Shown here one piece after another: positions 1 to 9,880 of a DNA stretch of 64,000 bases (positions within the stretch are counted from its first letter, which is position 1; each line of letters opens with the position of its first letter). The position numbers were made by a program, and so were the translations under genes. The notes beneath the pieces were generated by a model. The model was given only the letters and a program-made list of their open reading frames with translations, had not been told where the DNA came from and searched no databases. Source of the DNA: UBA2365 sp964594045. GTDB taxonomy: Bacteria; Bacteroidota; Bacteroidia; Chitinophagales; Saprospiraceae. Location of the stretch: contig CAZQKR010000018.1 of assembly GCA_964594045.1 (NCBI GenBank), forward strand, positions 1 to 64,000. The letters are read 5' to 3'.

Positions 1-94
1 ACACTATTTAACTGATTTATAATATTTTATATGAATATTAAGGAGCGACTATATAATTATTTTCAGCTGATTCATTCAACTAAAAAAATCAGTT

Positions 95-1837
95 ATGTGT
101 CAGTTTAATTATTTCAAAAAAATTTGCCGTATCGTTGTGTTTATTGCTGCAAATTTAATTTGGCAGTTTATCAATACAGCATACGCCCAAATAAAAAGTT
201 CAGAATTTCCTGTTTACCAATCGGATACGATATTATTCAACGGATTGACATTGAGCAAACCAGCGCATCTGGCATTTGATTCTTCGGAAAATGCACTGTT
301 CATCTCTGACCCAGGGAAAGGTTCAATTTATTATTTCCGTAAAAACACAGGGGATTGGAAAGAGATCTTCAAGCAAAGAGATGCTGAACCTGATTTTATC
401 GCTTTGGATCAAAATCTGAAGATCATTTACTGGACAGACAGATCAGACGGCAGCATCTGGAGAGCCAATTACGACGGCAGTTCAGGTATGCGCATTTTTA
501 AAAATCGAAAAGAGACCCCGGAGTACCTTTTTGTGGACAGTCCAGGAACTCGGCTCTATTACCTGGCAAACAGTGCGATCCAAAGCATCAATACAGTCGG
601 AGAAAAACCAGCAACTGTGTTTTCAAGTAAAAATTTCATCATTTCAACGATCACGCCTTCAGCGGACAAAGCAGGATTTATTTATCTGGGTATTGAAAAC
701 AACCGTGATTCCAGGCTCAATTATAATACAATTTATCTAATGGATCCATCGACCCGGAAGAACGAACCGGTAGTCAAAAACTGTACAAATGTGTTCACCA
801 GAATTGTTCAAGCCGATAATATGCTGATCTGGACCGGCCATGATCCGGGAACTATCTTTTTTTATGATATTCAGTCTGAAAAGATTGCGCATGAGATCGA
901 TGTTAAACACAATGTAACAGATTTTGTTTTGGATACAGGTTCCGGCGATTTGTTCTTTCTGGCAAAAAAGGAAAAACATCTGTTTGTACTTTCACCGATA
1001 GTTGCTGATCATTCGGTTACCGGTACTCCAATCGATAAATCTTCCGGGAAGGATAGCTCGCTTCAGGAACTGGTGCCGGTATCTGAAATACCTGTATCAC
1101 AACTTGTTCAGGATTCACTCTCCAGGGTCGAAATTGTTGCTATTCCGAAAGATACAATAGAAACTGCAGGAATGGTACAGTTAAATGACCCTGATTCAAA
1201 TGAAACTGTCTCAGAGAAACATTCCCCAAATACAGCAAATTACCTCAGGGTCCATGAAATCAGGATATGGTTGAAAAGTGGTCTCGTGCTGACCATGTTC
1301 CTTCATGATGTTGATGAGACTGATCTTTACTTGTTGTCAACATATTATATGAGCAATGAATATCCTGTTTTGACCGGTCAGAAGAATCTTTTTAAGATAC
1401 CCCTTTCAGAAGTTGAAAGAATCAAAATCGTCCAGTACTTTGACATTCAAACCGGAGAACCGGATACAAATTTTATAGCAAGGAAACCGCTGAACAGTAC
1501 CAGCTTTATCATATATGGAGGTTTGGGTGGTCTCGGGTTGGATCTTGCAATTCTTGCAGCAGGCGGAATTACTTTTCCGTTTTTTACTTTAGCGGGTGGA
1601 ATTGGCGGTTTATTGGTTGCTGCCATAAACAATGGCCAAAGTACTGTCAGCTTCAGGGCAAAAAAAGTGGACAAAAAGACCATTGAGAAAAACTTCAGAT
1701 TCAAAAATGGTATAAGGGAACCTGAAGTAAAATTGCTGAAAAACTATATCATCAAAGAAATCACACCATCTGAAATTATCAGGTTTTCCAGAAATAAAGC
1801 TTTAAAATCATCACAAATGACTCAATCATCTCAATGA
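95..1837 (+). CDS. Secreted YWTD-type beta-propeller protein of unknown role
   Basis: A 580-residue protein with a hydrophobic N-terminus (about residues 11-30) ending in AYAQ, a likely signal peptide cleaved after A31. Residues about 45-310 read as propeller blades: IYWTD at 111-115 followed by SDGSIWRANYDG is the classic YWTD (LDL-receptor class B) blade, and HLAFDSSENALFISDP near 58 looks like another. The C-terminal part (about 385-580) is unrelated. It holds a glycine-rich hydrophobic stretch (LDLAILAAGG, GGIGGLLVAA, about 475-510) that may be a membrane hairpin. The gene stands alone, facing a convergent transporter. I infer an exported binding or sensing protein; no substrate can be named. 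Confidence 0.7.
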   Translation: MCQFNYFKKICRIVVFIAANLIWQFINTAYAQIKSSEFPVYQSDTILFNGLTLSKPAHLAFDSSENALFISDPGKGSIYYFRKNTGDWKEIFKQRDAEPDFIALDQNLKIIYWTDRSDGSIWRANYDGSSGMRIFKNRKETPEYLFVDSPGTRLYYLANSAIQSINTVGEKPATVFSSKNFIISTITPSADKAGFIYLGIENNRDSRLNYNTIYLMDPSTRKNEPVVKNCTNVFTRIVQADNMLIWTGHDPGTIFFYDIQSEKIAHEIDVKHNVTDFVLDTGSGDLFFLAKKEKHLFVLSPIVADHSVTGTPIDKSSGKDSSLQELVPVSEIPVSQLVQDSLSRVEIVAIPKDTIETAGMVQLNDPDSNETVSEKHSPNTANYLRVHEIRIWLKSGLVLTMFLHDVDETDLYLLSTYYMSNEYPVLTGQKNLFKIPLSEVERIKIVQYFDIQTGEPDTNFIARKPLNSTSFIIYGGLGGLGLDLAILAAGGITFPFFTLAGGIGGLLVAAINNGQSTVSFRAKKVDKKTIEKNFRFKNGIREPEVKLLKNYIIKEITPSEIIRFSRNKALKSSQMTQSSQ

Positions 1838-2026
1838 AAGAACTTCCTTTTTTTGTTGTCCGCTAAAAGCTGACAGGACTCTCGCTCAAAAAAGCTACTT
1901 GCCCGGATCCGGGGATATGTTTGCCTCATTGCCAGCAAAAAGCCGGAGTACATTGTTTATTTTCAGCCATGATCCTGGTCCACATTCAGTAAAAGGTAAA
2001 TGCACATTTTTTCGGTCACCTGACTT

Positions 2027-3322
2027 TTATTTTCCTATCCTGTGACCTTTATTGGCATAAAACAGAACGTACACATAACAAATAATCAACATCATATATG
2101 CCAGGTGCATCTGACCACCCAATAAGTTTTTGAAAAGGGCAAATAGTGGTGGCAAAAGTGCACCGCCGGCGATACCCATGATCAGGATGGCTGACCCGAT
2201 TTTGGTCAGTTTGCCAAGTTTTTCAATAGCCAGTGGCCAGATGGCAGGCCACATGATGGAGTTGGCAAAACCAAGCATAGCAAGGAACAGGATAGATACA
2301 CTCCATTTGATATTGAAAAGTTCAAAGCTAAGGTCTTTGGTCATTATAGTCATTACAGTGAAGATCAGGCCGAGTACAGCAAAATAGGACAATGCTTTTT
2401 GCTGGCTGATGTATTTTGGAATGGCAAAAATTCCCACAAAATAGCCCAACAACATACCCGTAAGTGTGAACGAAGCGAAAAACTTGGCCGTTTCATTGGG
2501 AAAGCCCAGGTAATTGCCGTACAGTGCCATCGTATCAACTGCGATCACTTCGGCGCCGACATAGAAAAAAATCGCCAAAAATCCAAGAGCAAGATAGGGA
2601 ACTTTTAAAACGGCCTTAAGCCTGGTGAACCAATTGCCAGGCAACTCGTCTGCGTCTTTTTCTTCAATCTCCGGCAGGTTGGAATAACGGATACCAAAGG
2701 CAAGAATGAATAATGCCCCTGCCATAATGATATAAGGCAGGATCACTTTTCTGGCAAGCACATCAAGTTCCTGTGCTTTTTGAGCAGCATCCATCATTTC
2801 AAGACTTTTGGTCAATTCGTCGGTGCCAGCCAGAACCACCATTCCGAGCAGAATCGGACTCAGTATGCCTGCAGTTTTATTGGCAATGCCCATAATACTG
2901 ATCCGTTTTGCCGCGCTTTCGATCGGCCCGAGGACCGTGATATATGGGTTGGATGCTGTTTGCAGGACAGCAAGCCCAAGTCCCTGAACGAAAAGGCCAA
3001 ATAAAAACAAGCCATACATCCTTGTCAGGGCTGCCGGAACAAAGACCAGAGAACCTATACCCATGATGATCAGACCCAATGCCATCCCGTTTTTGAAACC
3101 GACTTTTTCAAGAATGGTGGAAGACGGAATAGCCATGAAAAAATAAGAAATGTAAAATGCTGTAGTAACCAGATATGCTTCAAAATCATTGAGTTCGCAC
3201 GAAATTTTGAGGTAGGGGATCAGTGTGGCATTAAGCCAGGTAACGAACCCGAAAAGGAAAAAAAGTGCTCCGATAATAAGCATTGGGCCCAGGTTGTTTT
3301 GTTTGTTTTTGTTTTGTTCCAT
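2027..3322 (-). CDS. FucP/GluP-type MFS sugar:proton symporter
   Basis: A 431-residue, 12-helix inner-membrane transporter. The N-terminal FFLFGFVTWLNATLIP and the motif GLGLAVLQTASNPYITVLG are hallmarks of the fucose/glucose-galactose permease branch of the major facilitator superfamily, and the length fits FucP (about 438). It should import a monosaccharide with protons; the sugar (glucose, galactose, fucose or N-acetylglucosamine) cannot be told from sequence alone. Transcribed away from gyrA and towards the propeller gene. No sugar-utilisation genes lie beside it. Confidence 0.85.
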   Translation of the reverse strand: MEQNKNKQNNLGPMLIIGALFFLFGFVTWLNATLIPYLKISCELNDFEAYLVTTAFYISYFFMAIPSSTILEKVGFKNGMALGLIIMGIGSLVFVPAALTRMYGLFLFGLFVQGLGLAVLQTASNPYITVLGPIESAAKRISIMGIANKTAGILSPILLGMVVLAGTDELTKSLEMMDAAQKAQELDVLARKVILPYIIMAGALFILAFGIRYSNLPEIEEKDADELPGNWFTRLKAVLKVPYLALGFLAIFFYVGAEVIAVDTMALYGNYLGFPNETAKFFASFTLTGMLLGYFVGIFAIPKYISQQKALSYFAVLGLIFTVMTIMTKDLSFELFNIKWSVSILFLAMLGFANSIMWPAIWPLAIEKLGKLTKIGSAILIMGIAGGALLPPLFALFKNLLGGQMHLAYMMLIICYVYVLFYANKGHRIGK

Positions 3323-3468
3323 ATTCTTAATCCGATTTCTGATGTGTCAAATGATTCAAATCCGGCTAAAAGTAATATTATTTTGATTCACTGCAAAACC
3401 AATGAGCTTATCTTTGAATACAGGTTTTTTTTATAGGTTTATATGTATAAAAAACCAATAATAAATTG

Positions 3469-3476
3469 TACTTTTG
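3469..3476 (+). promoter_or_regulatory. Candidate -7 box upstream of gyrA
   Basis: TACTTTTG fits the Bacteroidota -7 consensus TAnnTTTG and lies 38 bp before the chosen gyrA ATG at 3515. No TTTG stands at the usual -33 distance. A transcript starting here would begin after the upstream in-frame ATG at 3443, which supports the later start. Confidence 0.35.
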
Positions 3477-3514
3477 AGGGTTTTTTTGATAAAATAAATT
3501 TAACATATTACGTA

Positions 3515-5986
3515 ATGAATGAAAATCCAAGGGTAATCCCGATCAGCATTGAAGAGCAGATGAAGAGTGCCTACATCGATTATTCGATGTCGGTCATAGT
3601 CGGGAGGGCATTACCAGATGTGAGGGACGGTTTGAAGCCTGTACACCGTCGAGTGTTGTACGGGATGCATGATCTGGGCGTATCATATAACAAAGCATAC
3701 AAGAAATCAGCCAGAATAGTTGGGGAGGTTCTCGGAAAATACCATCCGCACGGAGACTCTTCTGTTTACGATACCATGGTCAGAATGGCGCAGGACTGGT
3801 CACTCCGTTACCCGCTGGTTGACGGGCAGGGTAACTTCGGCTCCATGGACGGCGACAGTCCGGCTGCCATGAGGTATACAGAAGCTCGTCTGGCAAGGAT
3901 CAGCGACGAACTGCTATCGGATATCAGAAAAGAGACAGTTGATTTTAAACTCAATTTTGACGACACCCTCGAAGAACCTACTGTATTGCCTGCACGGTTT
4001 CCGAACCTTCTGGTCAACGGAACAAGCGGTATTGCTGTGGGTATGGCCACAAATATGCTGCCACACAATCTTTCCGAGGTGGTAAATGGTGTTATCGCAA
4101 TGGTACGCAACCCGGAGATCACAGTTGATGAACTGATGGATCATATCAAGGCACCTGATTTTCCTACCGGTGGCGTGATCTATGGGTACGAAGGTGTAAA
4201 AGAGTCATTCAGAACAGGAAGAGGCAAGATCATTCTGAGGGGAAAAGCCAAAATTGAATCCAAGGCAGACCGGGAAACCATTATCATTTCTGAAATTCCC
4301 TATCAGGTCAATAAAGCCAGCCTGGTTGCCAAAATCGCCTCACTGGTCCATGAAGATAAAATTTCAGGTATTTCGGACATCAGGGATGAGAGCGACAGAA
4401 CAGGTCTGAGGATCGTGATCGATGTCAAAAGGGATGCGATCGCCAAAGTCATTTTAAGCCAGCTGTTCAAATATACTCCGCTCCAATCCTCATTTTCAGT
4501 GAATAATGTTGTGTTGGTCAATGGAAGACCGGAAGTACTCAACCTACAGCAACTGCTACAGGAATTCATCAAATTCCGTATTGAGGTCATTATCAGAAGG
4601 ACCCGATTCGAACTTAGAAAAGCAGAAGAGCGTGCACATATTCTCGAAGGCTTGCTGATCGCACTGGACCATATCGATGAAGTGATCAGGACGATCAGGG
4701 AATCCAGGACGGTAGAGGAAGCAAGTCAGAGTTTGCAGAGCAAATTTGAATTGTCTGAAATACAGGCTAAAGCCATTCTCGACATGCGCTTGCAAAAGCT
4801 CGTTAGCCTGGAGATCACCAAATTGAAGGAGGAATATGAAGAGCTGCTGAAACATATTGCCGATCTGAAGGATATTCTTGAACGCCCTGAGCGACAGTAT
4901 GATATCGTTGTGGCTGAAATGGAAGAGATCAGGGAAAAATACGGAGATAAAAGAAGGACCGATATCGAAATGGCAGAAGGAGATATCAATATTGAAGATA
5001 TTATTCCTGACCACAAAGTGGTTGTCACGATTTCTCACTTAGGTTACATCAAAAGGACACTCGCTACTGAATACAGGACTCAGGGCAGAGGTGGACGCGG
5101 ATCTACGGGAAGTAAAACCAGAGAGGAAGATTTTATCGAACATGTGTTTGTAGCGACCAATCACAACTATCTTTTGCTTTTTACCGAGCAGGGCAAATGC
5201 TATTGGTTGAGGGTTTTTGAGATACCTGAAGGTTCAAAAACCGGGACAGGAAGAGTGATACAAAATATGATCAATATTCCTCAGGACGATAAGATCAAAG
5301 CATATATTCCACTAACCAACCTGACCGATAAGGAATTCCTGAACCGGCATTTCATCATGTTCTGCACCCAAAAAGGAATTGTCAAAAAGACTTCACTGGA
5401 AGCCTTTTCACGGCCAAGGGTTAACGGGATCAACGCCATAACCATTCAGGAAGGCGATACTTTGCTGGAAGCCAAACTGACCAACGGTAATTATGAGATC
5501 ATCCTGGCCAACAGCAGCGGTTATGCCATCAGATTCGATGAAAAGAAGGTCAGATCCATGGGACGTACTGCTGCCGGTGTCAAAGGCATGCGCCTGAAAG
5601 GAGATGATCACGTCGTGGGAATGGTCAGGATCAATAAGGAAGACAACATCAAATCCATTTTTGTTGTATCCGAACTGGGCAACGGCAAACGTTCAGATCT
5701 AGAAGATTACCGCGAGACCAACAGAGGAGGCAAAGGTGTAAAAACACTGAAGATTTCGCCAAAAACGGGTAAACTGGTAGCCATTAAAACGGTCAGCAAC
5801 GATGACCATGTCATCATTACTACAAGGCATGGCGTTATGATCAGGATGGATATGGAACACTTGAGGATAATGGGACGAGCTACCCAGGGTGTCAGGGTCA
5901 TCAGGCTGGATGAAGGAGACGCGATCAGCGATCTGGCAGTGATCAGAAACGCAGGACTAGTTTCCAAATCAGGTGAAGAAGAATGA
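3515..5986 (+). CDS. gyrA: DNA gyrase subunit A
   Basis: An 823-residue type II topoisomerase subunit that cuts and rejoins DNA in the GyrA2B2 complex, introducing negative supercoils. The start is set at 3515 (MNENPRVIP); the frame is open to 3443, but those 24 extra residues do not look like GyrA. Catalytic tyrosine is Y121 in AMRYTEARL. The GyrA box QGRGGRG in the C-terminal wrapping domain (encoded near 5083) separates it from ParC. The quinolone region reads HPHGDSSVYDT: the residues matching E. coli S83 and D87 are S82 and D86, both the susceptible form. Single-gene unit, followed by a 231-bp spacer. Confidence 0.97.
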   Translation: MNENPRVIPISIEEQMKSAYIDYSMSVIVGRALPDVRDGLKPVHRRVLYGMHDLGVSYNKAYKKSARIVGEVLGKYHPHGDSSVYDTMVRMAQDWSLRYPLVDGQGNFGSMDGDSPAAMRYTEARLARISDELLSDIRKETVDFKLNFDDTLEEPTVLPARFPNLLVNGTSGIAVGMATNMLPHNLSEVVNGVIAMVRNPEITVDELMDHIKAPDFPTGGVIYGYEGVKESFRTGRGKIILRGKAKIESKADRETIIISEIPYQVNKASLVAKIASLVHEDKISGISDIRDESDRTGLRIVIDVKRDAIAKVILSQLFKYTPLQSSFSVNNVVLVNGRPEVLNLQQLLQEFIKFRIEVIIRRTRFELRKAEERAHILEGLLIALDHIDEVIRTIRESRTVEEASQSLQSKFELSEIQAKAILDMRLQKLVSLEITKLKEEYEELLKHIADLKDILERPERQYDIVVAEMEEIREKYGDKRRTDIEMAEGDINIEDIIPDHKVVVTISHLGYIKRTLATEYRTQGRGGRGSTGSKTREEDFIEHVFVATNHNYLLLFTEQGKCYWLRVFEIPEGSKTGTGRVIQNMINIPQDDKIKAYIPLTNLTDKEFLNRHFIMFCTQKGIVKKTSLEAFSRPRVNGINAITIQEGDTLLEAKLTNGNYEIILANSSGYAIRFDEKKVRSMGRTAAGVKGMRLKGDDHVVGMVRINKEDNIKSIFVVSELGNGKRSDLEDYRETNRGGKGVKTLKISPKTGKLVAIKTVSNDDHVIITTRHGVMIRMDMEHLRIMGRATQGVRVIRLDEGDAISDLAVIRNAGLVSKSGEEE

Positions 5987-6128
5987 TGTTAACAATTTGT
6001 TGGAACATTTTAAGTATTTTTTATACTTTTATGGCTTTATAAAACGTCAATGAATAAATTTCCTGACAGGACTGAATGCAATTTTGAGAGGAGATTTTGA
6101 TCAGAAATATTTCTAATTTTAAATTATT

Positions 6129-6180
6129 AAAACGAATGAACCATCTGAGAACGGAGCAGAGTCACTCATGCATTCGTTTT
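6129..6180. promoter_or_regulatory. Inverted repeat between gyrA and the TPR gene
   Basis: Perfect 10-bp arms, aaaacgaatg and cattcgtttt, separated by 32 nt. There is no T-run directly after the second arm, so it is a poor intrinsic terminator. It could be an operator or RNA hairpin for the TPR gene 38 bp downstream. Confidence 0.35.
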
Positions 6181-6217
6181 CAGTGAAAAAAAAGGTTATT
6201 GACTAAAAACAAAAGAG

Positions 6218-7510
6218 ATGAAGAAGATACTTTTTATTGTTTTCAGCATGCTGCTGTTTGCGGCCGTGAGTAAAGCCCAGGATGCCGAAAAAGATATGAA
6301 AAAAGCTGCAAGGTATTTGTCAAGCTATAATCTGGACCCTGCAGCAAACCCAGGAAAACTTCAGGAGTCATATCAGCTGATCACAGGAGCATTGAATGAT
6401 GAACTTGTTGCCTCCACTTCCAGAGGATGGATACTCAAAGGGAAAATTCTGAATGAACTTGCCGCTGAGGAGATCAAAAAGAAACTGATCGACCCTAAAT
6501 ATGTGATCACAATGCCGGATGCTGCAATTGAAGCACTGGCATCACTGAAAAAAGGAATTGAACTTTCGTTGAAAAAACATGAGGCAAAAGAAGCCATATC
6601 TGCGATGAAAGATACAGAAAATCATCTGAACAATTTCGGAATTTACGCTTTTCAGGATAAGGATTATAAAGTGGCATTTGCCAATTTTGATGCTGCAGTC
6701 AAAGTTTACCAACTGATGAAAGATAATGAACTTGAAGGAGACAGCAGACTGTCTGATCCTGCTATCCGTAATGAACATTTCTTCTACACTGGCATTGCCG
6801 GATTTTACGGTGAAAACAAGAATGAGTCTGCACCATATTTTGAAGAGTTGTTCAGGAATGGCAGCAATGAACCATTTGTTTATGAAGCTTTGTTCAATAT
6901 CTACGAATCCGATGAAGAAAAAGCACTTGTCTACCTGAACAAAGGCCGCGAATTGTTCCCCAACAACTCAGGGCTGCTTTTTGCTGAGATCAACCACTAT
7001 GTCCGTAAAGGTGAAATGGAAAAAATGATCAGCAAACTGGAAAATGCGCTCGAACTGGAACCTGATAATGTATCTATATATACAACTTTAGGCAGCGTGT
7101 ACGATCAACTGTGTACCAAGGCAACAGAGGCAGAAGAAAAAGAAAAAGCTAAAAATTATTTTGATAAATCATTGTCATATTTTAATCAGGCACTGAAACT
7201 TGACCCCAATTATTTTGATGCGATCTATTCCATCGGAGCTTTATACTATAACTCTGCTGCGAATATGACAAAAGAATTGAATAAATTTGCCAATGATTAT
7301 TCCAAGGAAGGAACCAAAAAATACAACGAAATAAAAACCAGCATGGATGCACTTTTTGATCAGGCATTACCATATTTCGAAAAGGCTGAGACCATCAATG
7401 CCAATGACGCAGGTGTATTGCAGGCGCTTAGCGAAATTTATGCCCGTAAAAATGTTCTGGACAAAGCTCAACAATATAAAGACAGGCTGGACGCGCTGGA
7501 AAATAAATAG
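6218..7510 (+). CDS. Periplasmic tetratricopeptide-repeat protein
   Basis: A 430-residue protein with a signal peptide (KKILFIVFSMLLFAAVSKAQ). TPR-like helices run from about residue 120 onwards, clearest around 225-270 (LENALELEPDNVSIYTTLG), 290-330 (FNQALKLDPNYFDAIYSIG) and 380-420. Such proteins are common in Bacteroidota as exported scaffolds; no partner can be named. It ends just before a strong terminator and so closes its transcription unit. Confidence 0.8.
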   Translation: MKKILFIVFSMLLFAAVSKAQDAEKDMKKAARYLSSYNLDPAANPGKLQESYQLITGALNDELVASTSRGWILKGKILNELAAEEIKKKLIDPKYVITMPDAAIEALASLKKGIELSLKKHEAKEAISAMKDTENHLNNFGIYAFQDKDYKVAFANFDAAVKVYQLMKDNELEGDSRLSDPAIRNEHFFYTGIAGFYGENKNESAPYFEELFRNGSNEPFVYEALFNIYESDEEKALVYLNKGRELFPNNSGLLFAEINHYVRKGEMEKMISKLENALELEPDNVSIYTTLGSVYDQLCTKATEAEEKEKAKNYFDKSLSYFNQALKLDPNYFDAIYSIGALYYNSAANMTKELNKFANDYSKEGTKKYNEIKTSMDALFDQALPYFEKAETINANDAGVLQALSEIYARKNVLDKAQQYKDRLDALENK

Positions 7511-7533
7511 TATTAATGGGTGAATAATTTGTT

Positions 7534-7563
7534 AAAGGTGCTTTGTTTGAAGCACCTTTTTTA
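7534..7563 (+). terminator. Intrinsic terminator after the TPR gene
   Basis: Perfect 10-bp arms aaaggtgctt (7534-7543) and aagcaccttt (7550-7559), a 6-nt loop, and a T-run continuing to 7562. It lies within the open frame upstream of mpl, another reason to start mpl at 7601 rather than 7520. Confidence 0.85.
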
Positions 7564-7600
7564 TATCCGGCAAACACCGGGTCAATTTAAAACTTTCAGT

Positions 7601-8920
7601 ATGAGACTACATTTGATATCTATTGGAGGGAGTGTAATGCATAATATTGCTCTGGACCTTCAAAAAAACGGGTATCGGATCTCCGGGTCTGATGACGAGA
7701 TTTACGAACCAGCCAAATCACGACTAGCAAAAGAAGGATTATTACCTGAGACAATAGGGTGGTCGGCTGACAGGATCACCAACGATTTGGATGCAGTCAT
7801 ACTGGGAATGCATGCAAGAGCAGACAATCCGGAATTGATCAGAGCCCAGGAATTGGGCATCAAAATATTCTCATTTCCAGAGTTCATTTATGAACACGCA
7901 AAGCATAAAACCAGGATTGTGATCGCCGGCAGCCACGGTAAAACTACGACCACTTCAATGATCATGCATGCCATGAAAGGTACCGGGATAGATTTTGACT
8001 ACCTCGTAGGAGGACAGATCGAAGGCTTTGATCACATGGTCAGGTTTTCTGATGCACCCATAATGGTCATGGAAGGTGATGAATATCTGAGCTCTGCCAT
8101 AGACAGGAGACCCAAAATGCTTCATTACAGACCTCATTATGCCGTCATCACGGGAATTGCATGGGATCACATGAATGTATTCCCAACCTATGAAAACTAC
8201 ACAGAACAGTTCAGCCTGTTCCTGGAAACTATCGAGTCCGGAGGCAAAGTATTCTTTTTCAAGGAAGACATGGATCTGGAAAAAATTGCCGGAGCATGTC
8301 CTCGCAAGGATATTGAGATCAGACCTTATGGTTTTCTGGAAGATAAAATGATGGAAAGCATGCAGGTGTTTGGCAAACATAATCAGGCAAATCTGATGGC
8401 TGCATCTCTTATATGTGAACAGGCGGGAATTTCACAAGAGCAGTTTGTTGACCTGATGAAAGCCTTTACCGGAACGAAGAAAAGACTCCAGAAGCTTTAT
8501 GATTCTTCTGAAATGAAAGTATTTCTTGACTTTGCCCATGCCCCTTCCAAACTTAAAGCAACAGTTGAAGCAGTTAGATCCAAGTACCCTGATTACAAGT
8601 TGATTGCAATGTATGAATTACATACCTATTCCAGTCTGAACAAGGCATTCATACTCCATTATAAAGGAACCATGGATCTGGCAGATAAAGCGCTGGTATA
8701 TTTCAATGCGCATACTTTGGAGATGAAGAAAATGCCAGAACTTTCACCGGAATTCATCAGGGACGCTTTCAACATGGAGGAGCTGGTCGTATGTCAGGAC
8801 AATGACCATTTAAAGGAATTTATCCAGCAAAATAAAGTCGAAAAATGCGTTTACCTGTTTATGACTTCAGGCACATTTAATGGATTACCTATTTTTGAAA
8901 TCCTGAATATTAAAGGGTAA
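7601..8920 (+). CDS. mpl: UDP-N-acetylmuramate:tripeptide ligase (murein recycling)
   Basis: A 439-residue cytoplasmic ligase of the Mur family. Mpl attaches recovered L-Ala-gamma-D-Glu-meso-DAP to UDP-MurNAc with ATP. The N-terminal domain opens MRLHLISIGGSVMHNIA; the ATP loop is AGSHGKTTTT, followed by the family-typical VMEGDEYLSS. The C-terminal domain carries FLDFAHAPSKLKATVEAV. Length fits Mpl (about 450) rather than MurC. The frame is open to 7520, but that extension covers a terminator, so ATG 7601 is chosen. Confidence 0.9.
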   Translation: MRLHLISIGGSVMHNIALDLQKNGYRISGSDDEIYEPAKSRLAKEGLLPETIGWSADRITNDLDAVILGMHARADNPELIRAQELGIKIFSFPEFIYEHAKHKTRIVIAGSHGKTTTTSMIMHAMKGTGIDFDYLVGGQIEGFDHMVRFSDAPIMVMEGDEYLSSAIDRRPKMLHYRPHYAVITGIAWDHMNVFPTYENYTEQFSLFLETIESGGKVFFFKEDMDLEKIAGACPRKDIEIRPYGFLEDKMMESMQVFGKHNQANLMAASLICEQAGISQEQFVDLMKAFTGTKKRLQKLYDSSEMKVFLDFAHAPSKLKATVEAVRSKYPDYKLIAMYELHTYSSLNKAFILHYKGTMDLADKALVYFNAHTLEMKKMPELSPEFIRDAFNMEELVVCQDNDHLKEFIQQNKVEKCVYLFMTSGTFNGLPIFEILNIKG

Positions 8921-9107
8921 TATGCCTTCAATTATTGAAAATGGAAATCAGACTTCTGAATATCCATTGATTTCCATTTAAAATCAACCTAAAATTTTAA
9001 TTTTTATTTACTCTAAAACTGCCCTGAGGATTAAGAAATTAGCATTTTCAGACATTTTTTCATTTTATTTTAACTTTTTATCAATAGTAATATTTCAATT
9101 TTTGGGT

Positions 9108-9115
9108 TAACTTTG
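9108..9115 (+). promoter_or_regulatory. Candidate -7 box for the capsule operon
   Basis: TAACTTTG matches TAnnTTTG and sits 13 bp before the upxY start codon, which would give a very short 5' leader. No good -33 TTTG is visible at 17-21 bp. If real, it drives the first gene of the polysaccharide locus. Confidence 0.4.
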
Positions 9116-9128
9116 TAGAGGATTAATT

Positions 9129-9644
9129 ATGTGCTCAACCTGCCAAAAAGATAATTGGTACGCATTTTATACCCGTTCCAGATCTGAAAAGCAAGTACTG
9201 TTACGGCTTCAGGAAGCGGGATTTAATGTATATTTGCCATTGATCACCAGAGTAAAGCAATGGAGTGACAGGAAGAAAAAGGTTCAGGAACCACTGATAA
9301 GATCTTATGTTTTTGTCAGGATAGTTGAATCAAAAATTCCTGAAATACTGAAAGACTCAGGGGTGATTTTCGTTTTGAAGTTTTTGGGTCACCCGGCGAT
9401 CGTTAAAGAAAATGAAATCCGGAATTTAAAGATTCTCACAGCAGGAGAGTCTGATAGGGTGAGTTTAATCCCGATCGAAAAAATGATCGAAGGAACCCGT
9501 GTGAAGGTGGTCAAGGGAGCCTTTTCGGGATTGGAAGGAGAATACCTCCGCATGAAAGGAAAATTCAGGGTAATTGTAAAAATGGAAACGCTGGGAACAG
9601 TTATTTCTGTGGACATACCCGGAAATTTTATTGAAAAGATGTGA
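9129..9644 (+). CDS. upxY: UpxY-family NusG-like transcription antiterminator
   Basis: A 171-residue NusG paralogue. Residues about 8-110 form the NGN domain (NWYAFYTRSRSEKQV, then YVFVRI near 60) and 121-147 a KOW motif (EGTRVKVVKGAFSGLEGEYL). In Bacteroides, UpxY proteins are encoded first in capsule operons and let RNA polymerase read through early terminators of their own locus. Its position as first gene of a locus of about 50 kb fits exactly. True NusG would be near secE/rplK, which are absent here. The likely target is the terminator- and repeat-rich operon downstream. Confidence 0.85.
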   Translation: MCSTCQKDNWYAFYTRSRSEKQVLLRLQEAGFNVYLPLITRVKQWSDRKKKVQEPLIRSYVFVRIVESKIPEILKDSGVIFVLKFLGHPAIVKENEIRNLKILTAGESDRVSLIPIEKMIEGTRVKVVKGAFSGLEGEYLRMKGKFRVIVKMETLGTVISVDIPGNFIEKM

Positions 9645-9880
9645 TGGTGTAACTAATTTGGACATCGATGCATCTGAAAAGAATAAATATTGGAGTGGCT
9701 CAACCCAAATGGGACTGAGGATAGCGAAGCTTTATTTAAAAGAGAAATATCCCCTTTGGTAATTTCGATCATCCAGAATGATTTTGAACAGCAGCCACAT
9801 TTAAAAGACATGGTCTGACCTACTTAATCAACTGAATAATATTATTTTATATAATTTTTGTAATTACTAAATGTGATTAA

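Noticed and set aside
1902..1913. cccggatccggg palindrome as terminator of the transporter gene
   Set aside because: A perfect 12-mer but with no T-run on the relevant strand and too short a loop for a hairpin.
3443..3514. Longer GyrA N-terminus
   Set aside because: The extra 24 residues are unlike GyrA and lie upstream of the likely promoter box; ATG 3515 is used.
9645..9880. Small ORF between upxY and the dehydrogenase
   Set aside because: Only short frames with no recognisable motif (starting MHLKRINIGVAQPKWD) are present; possibly decayed sequence, not supportable as a gene.
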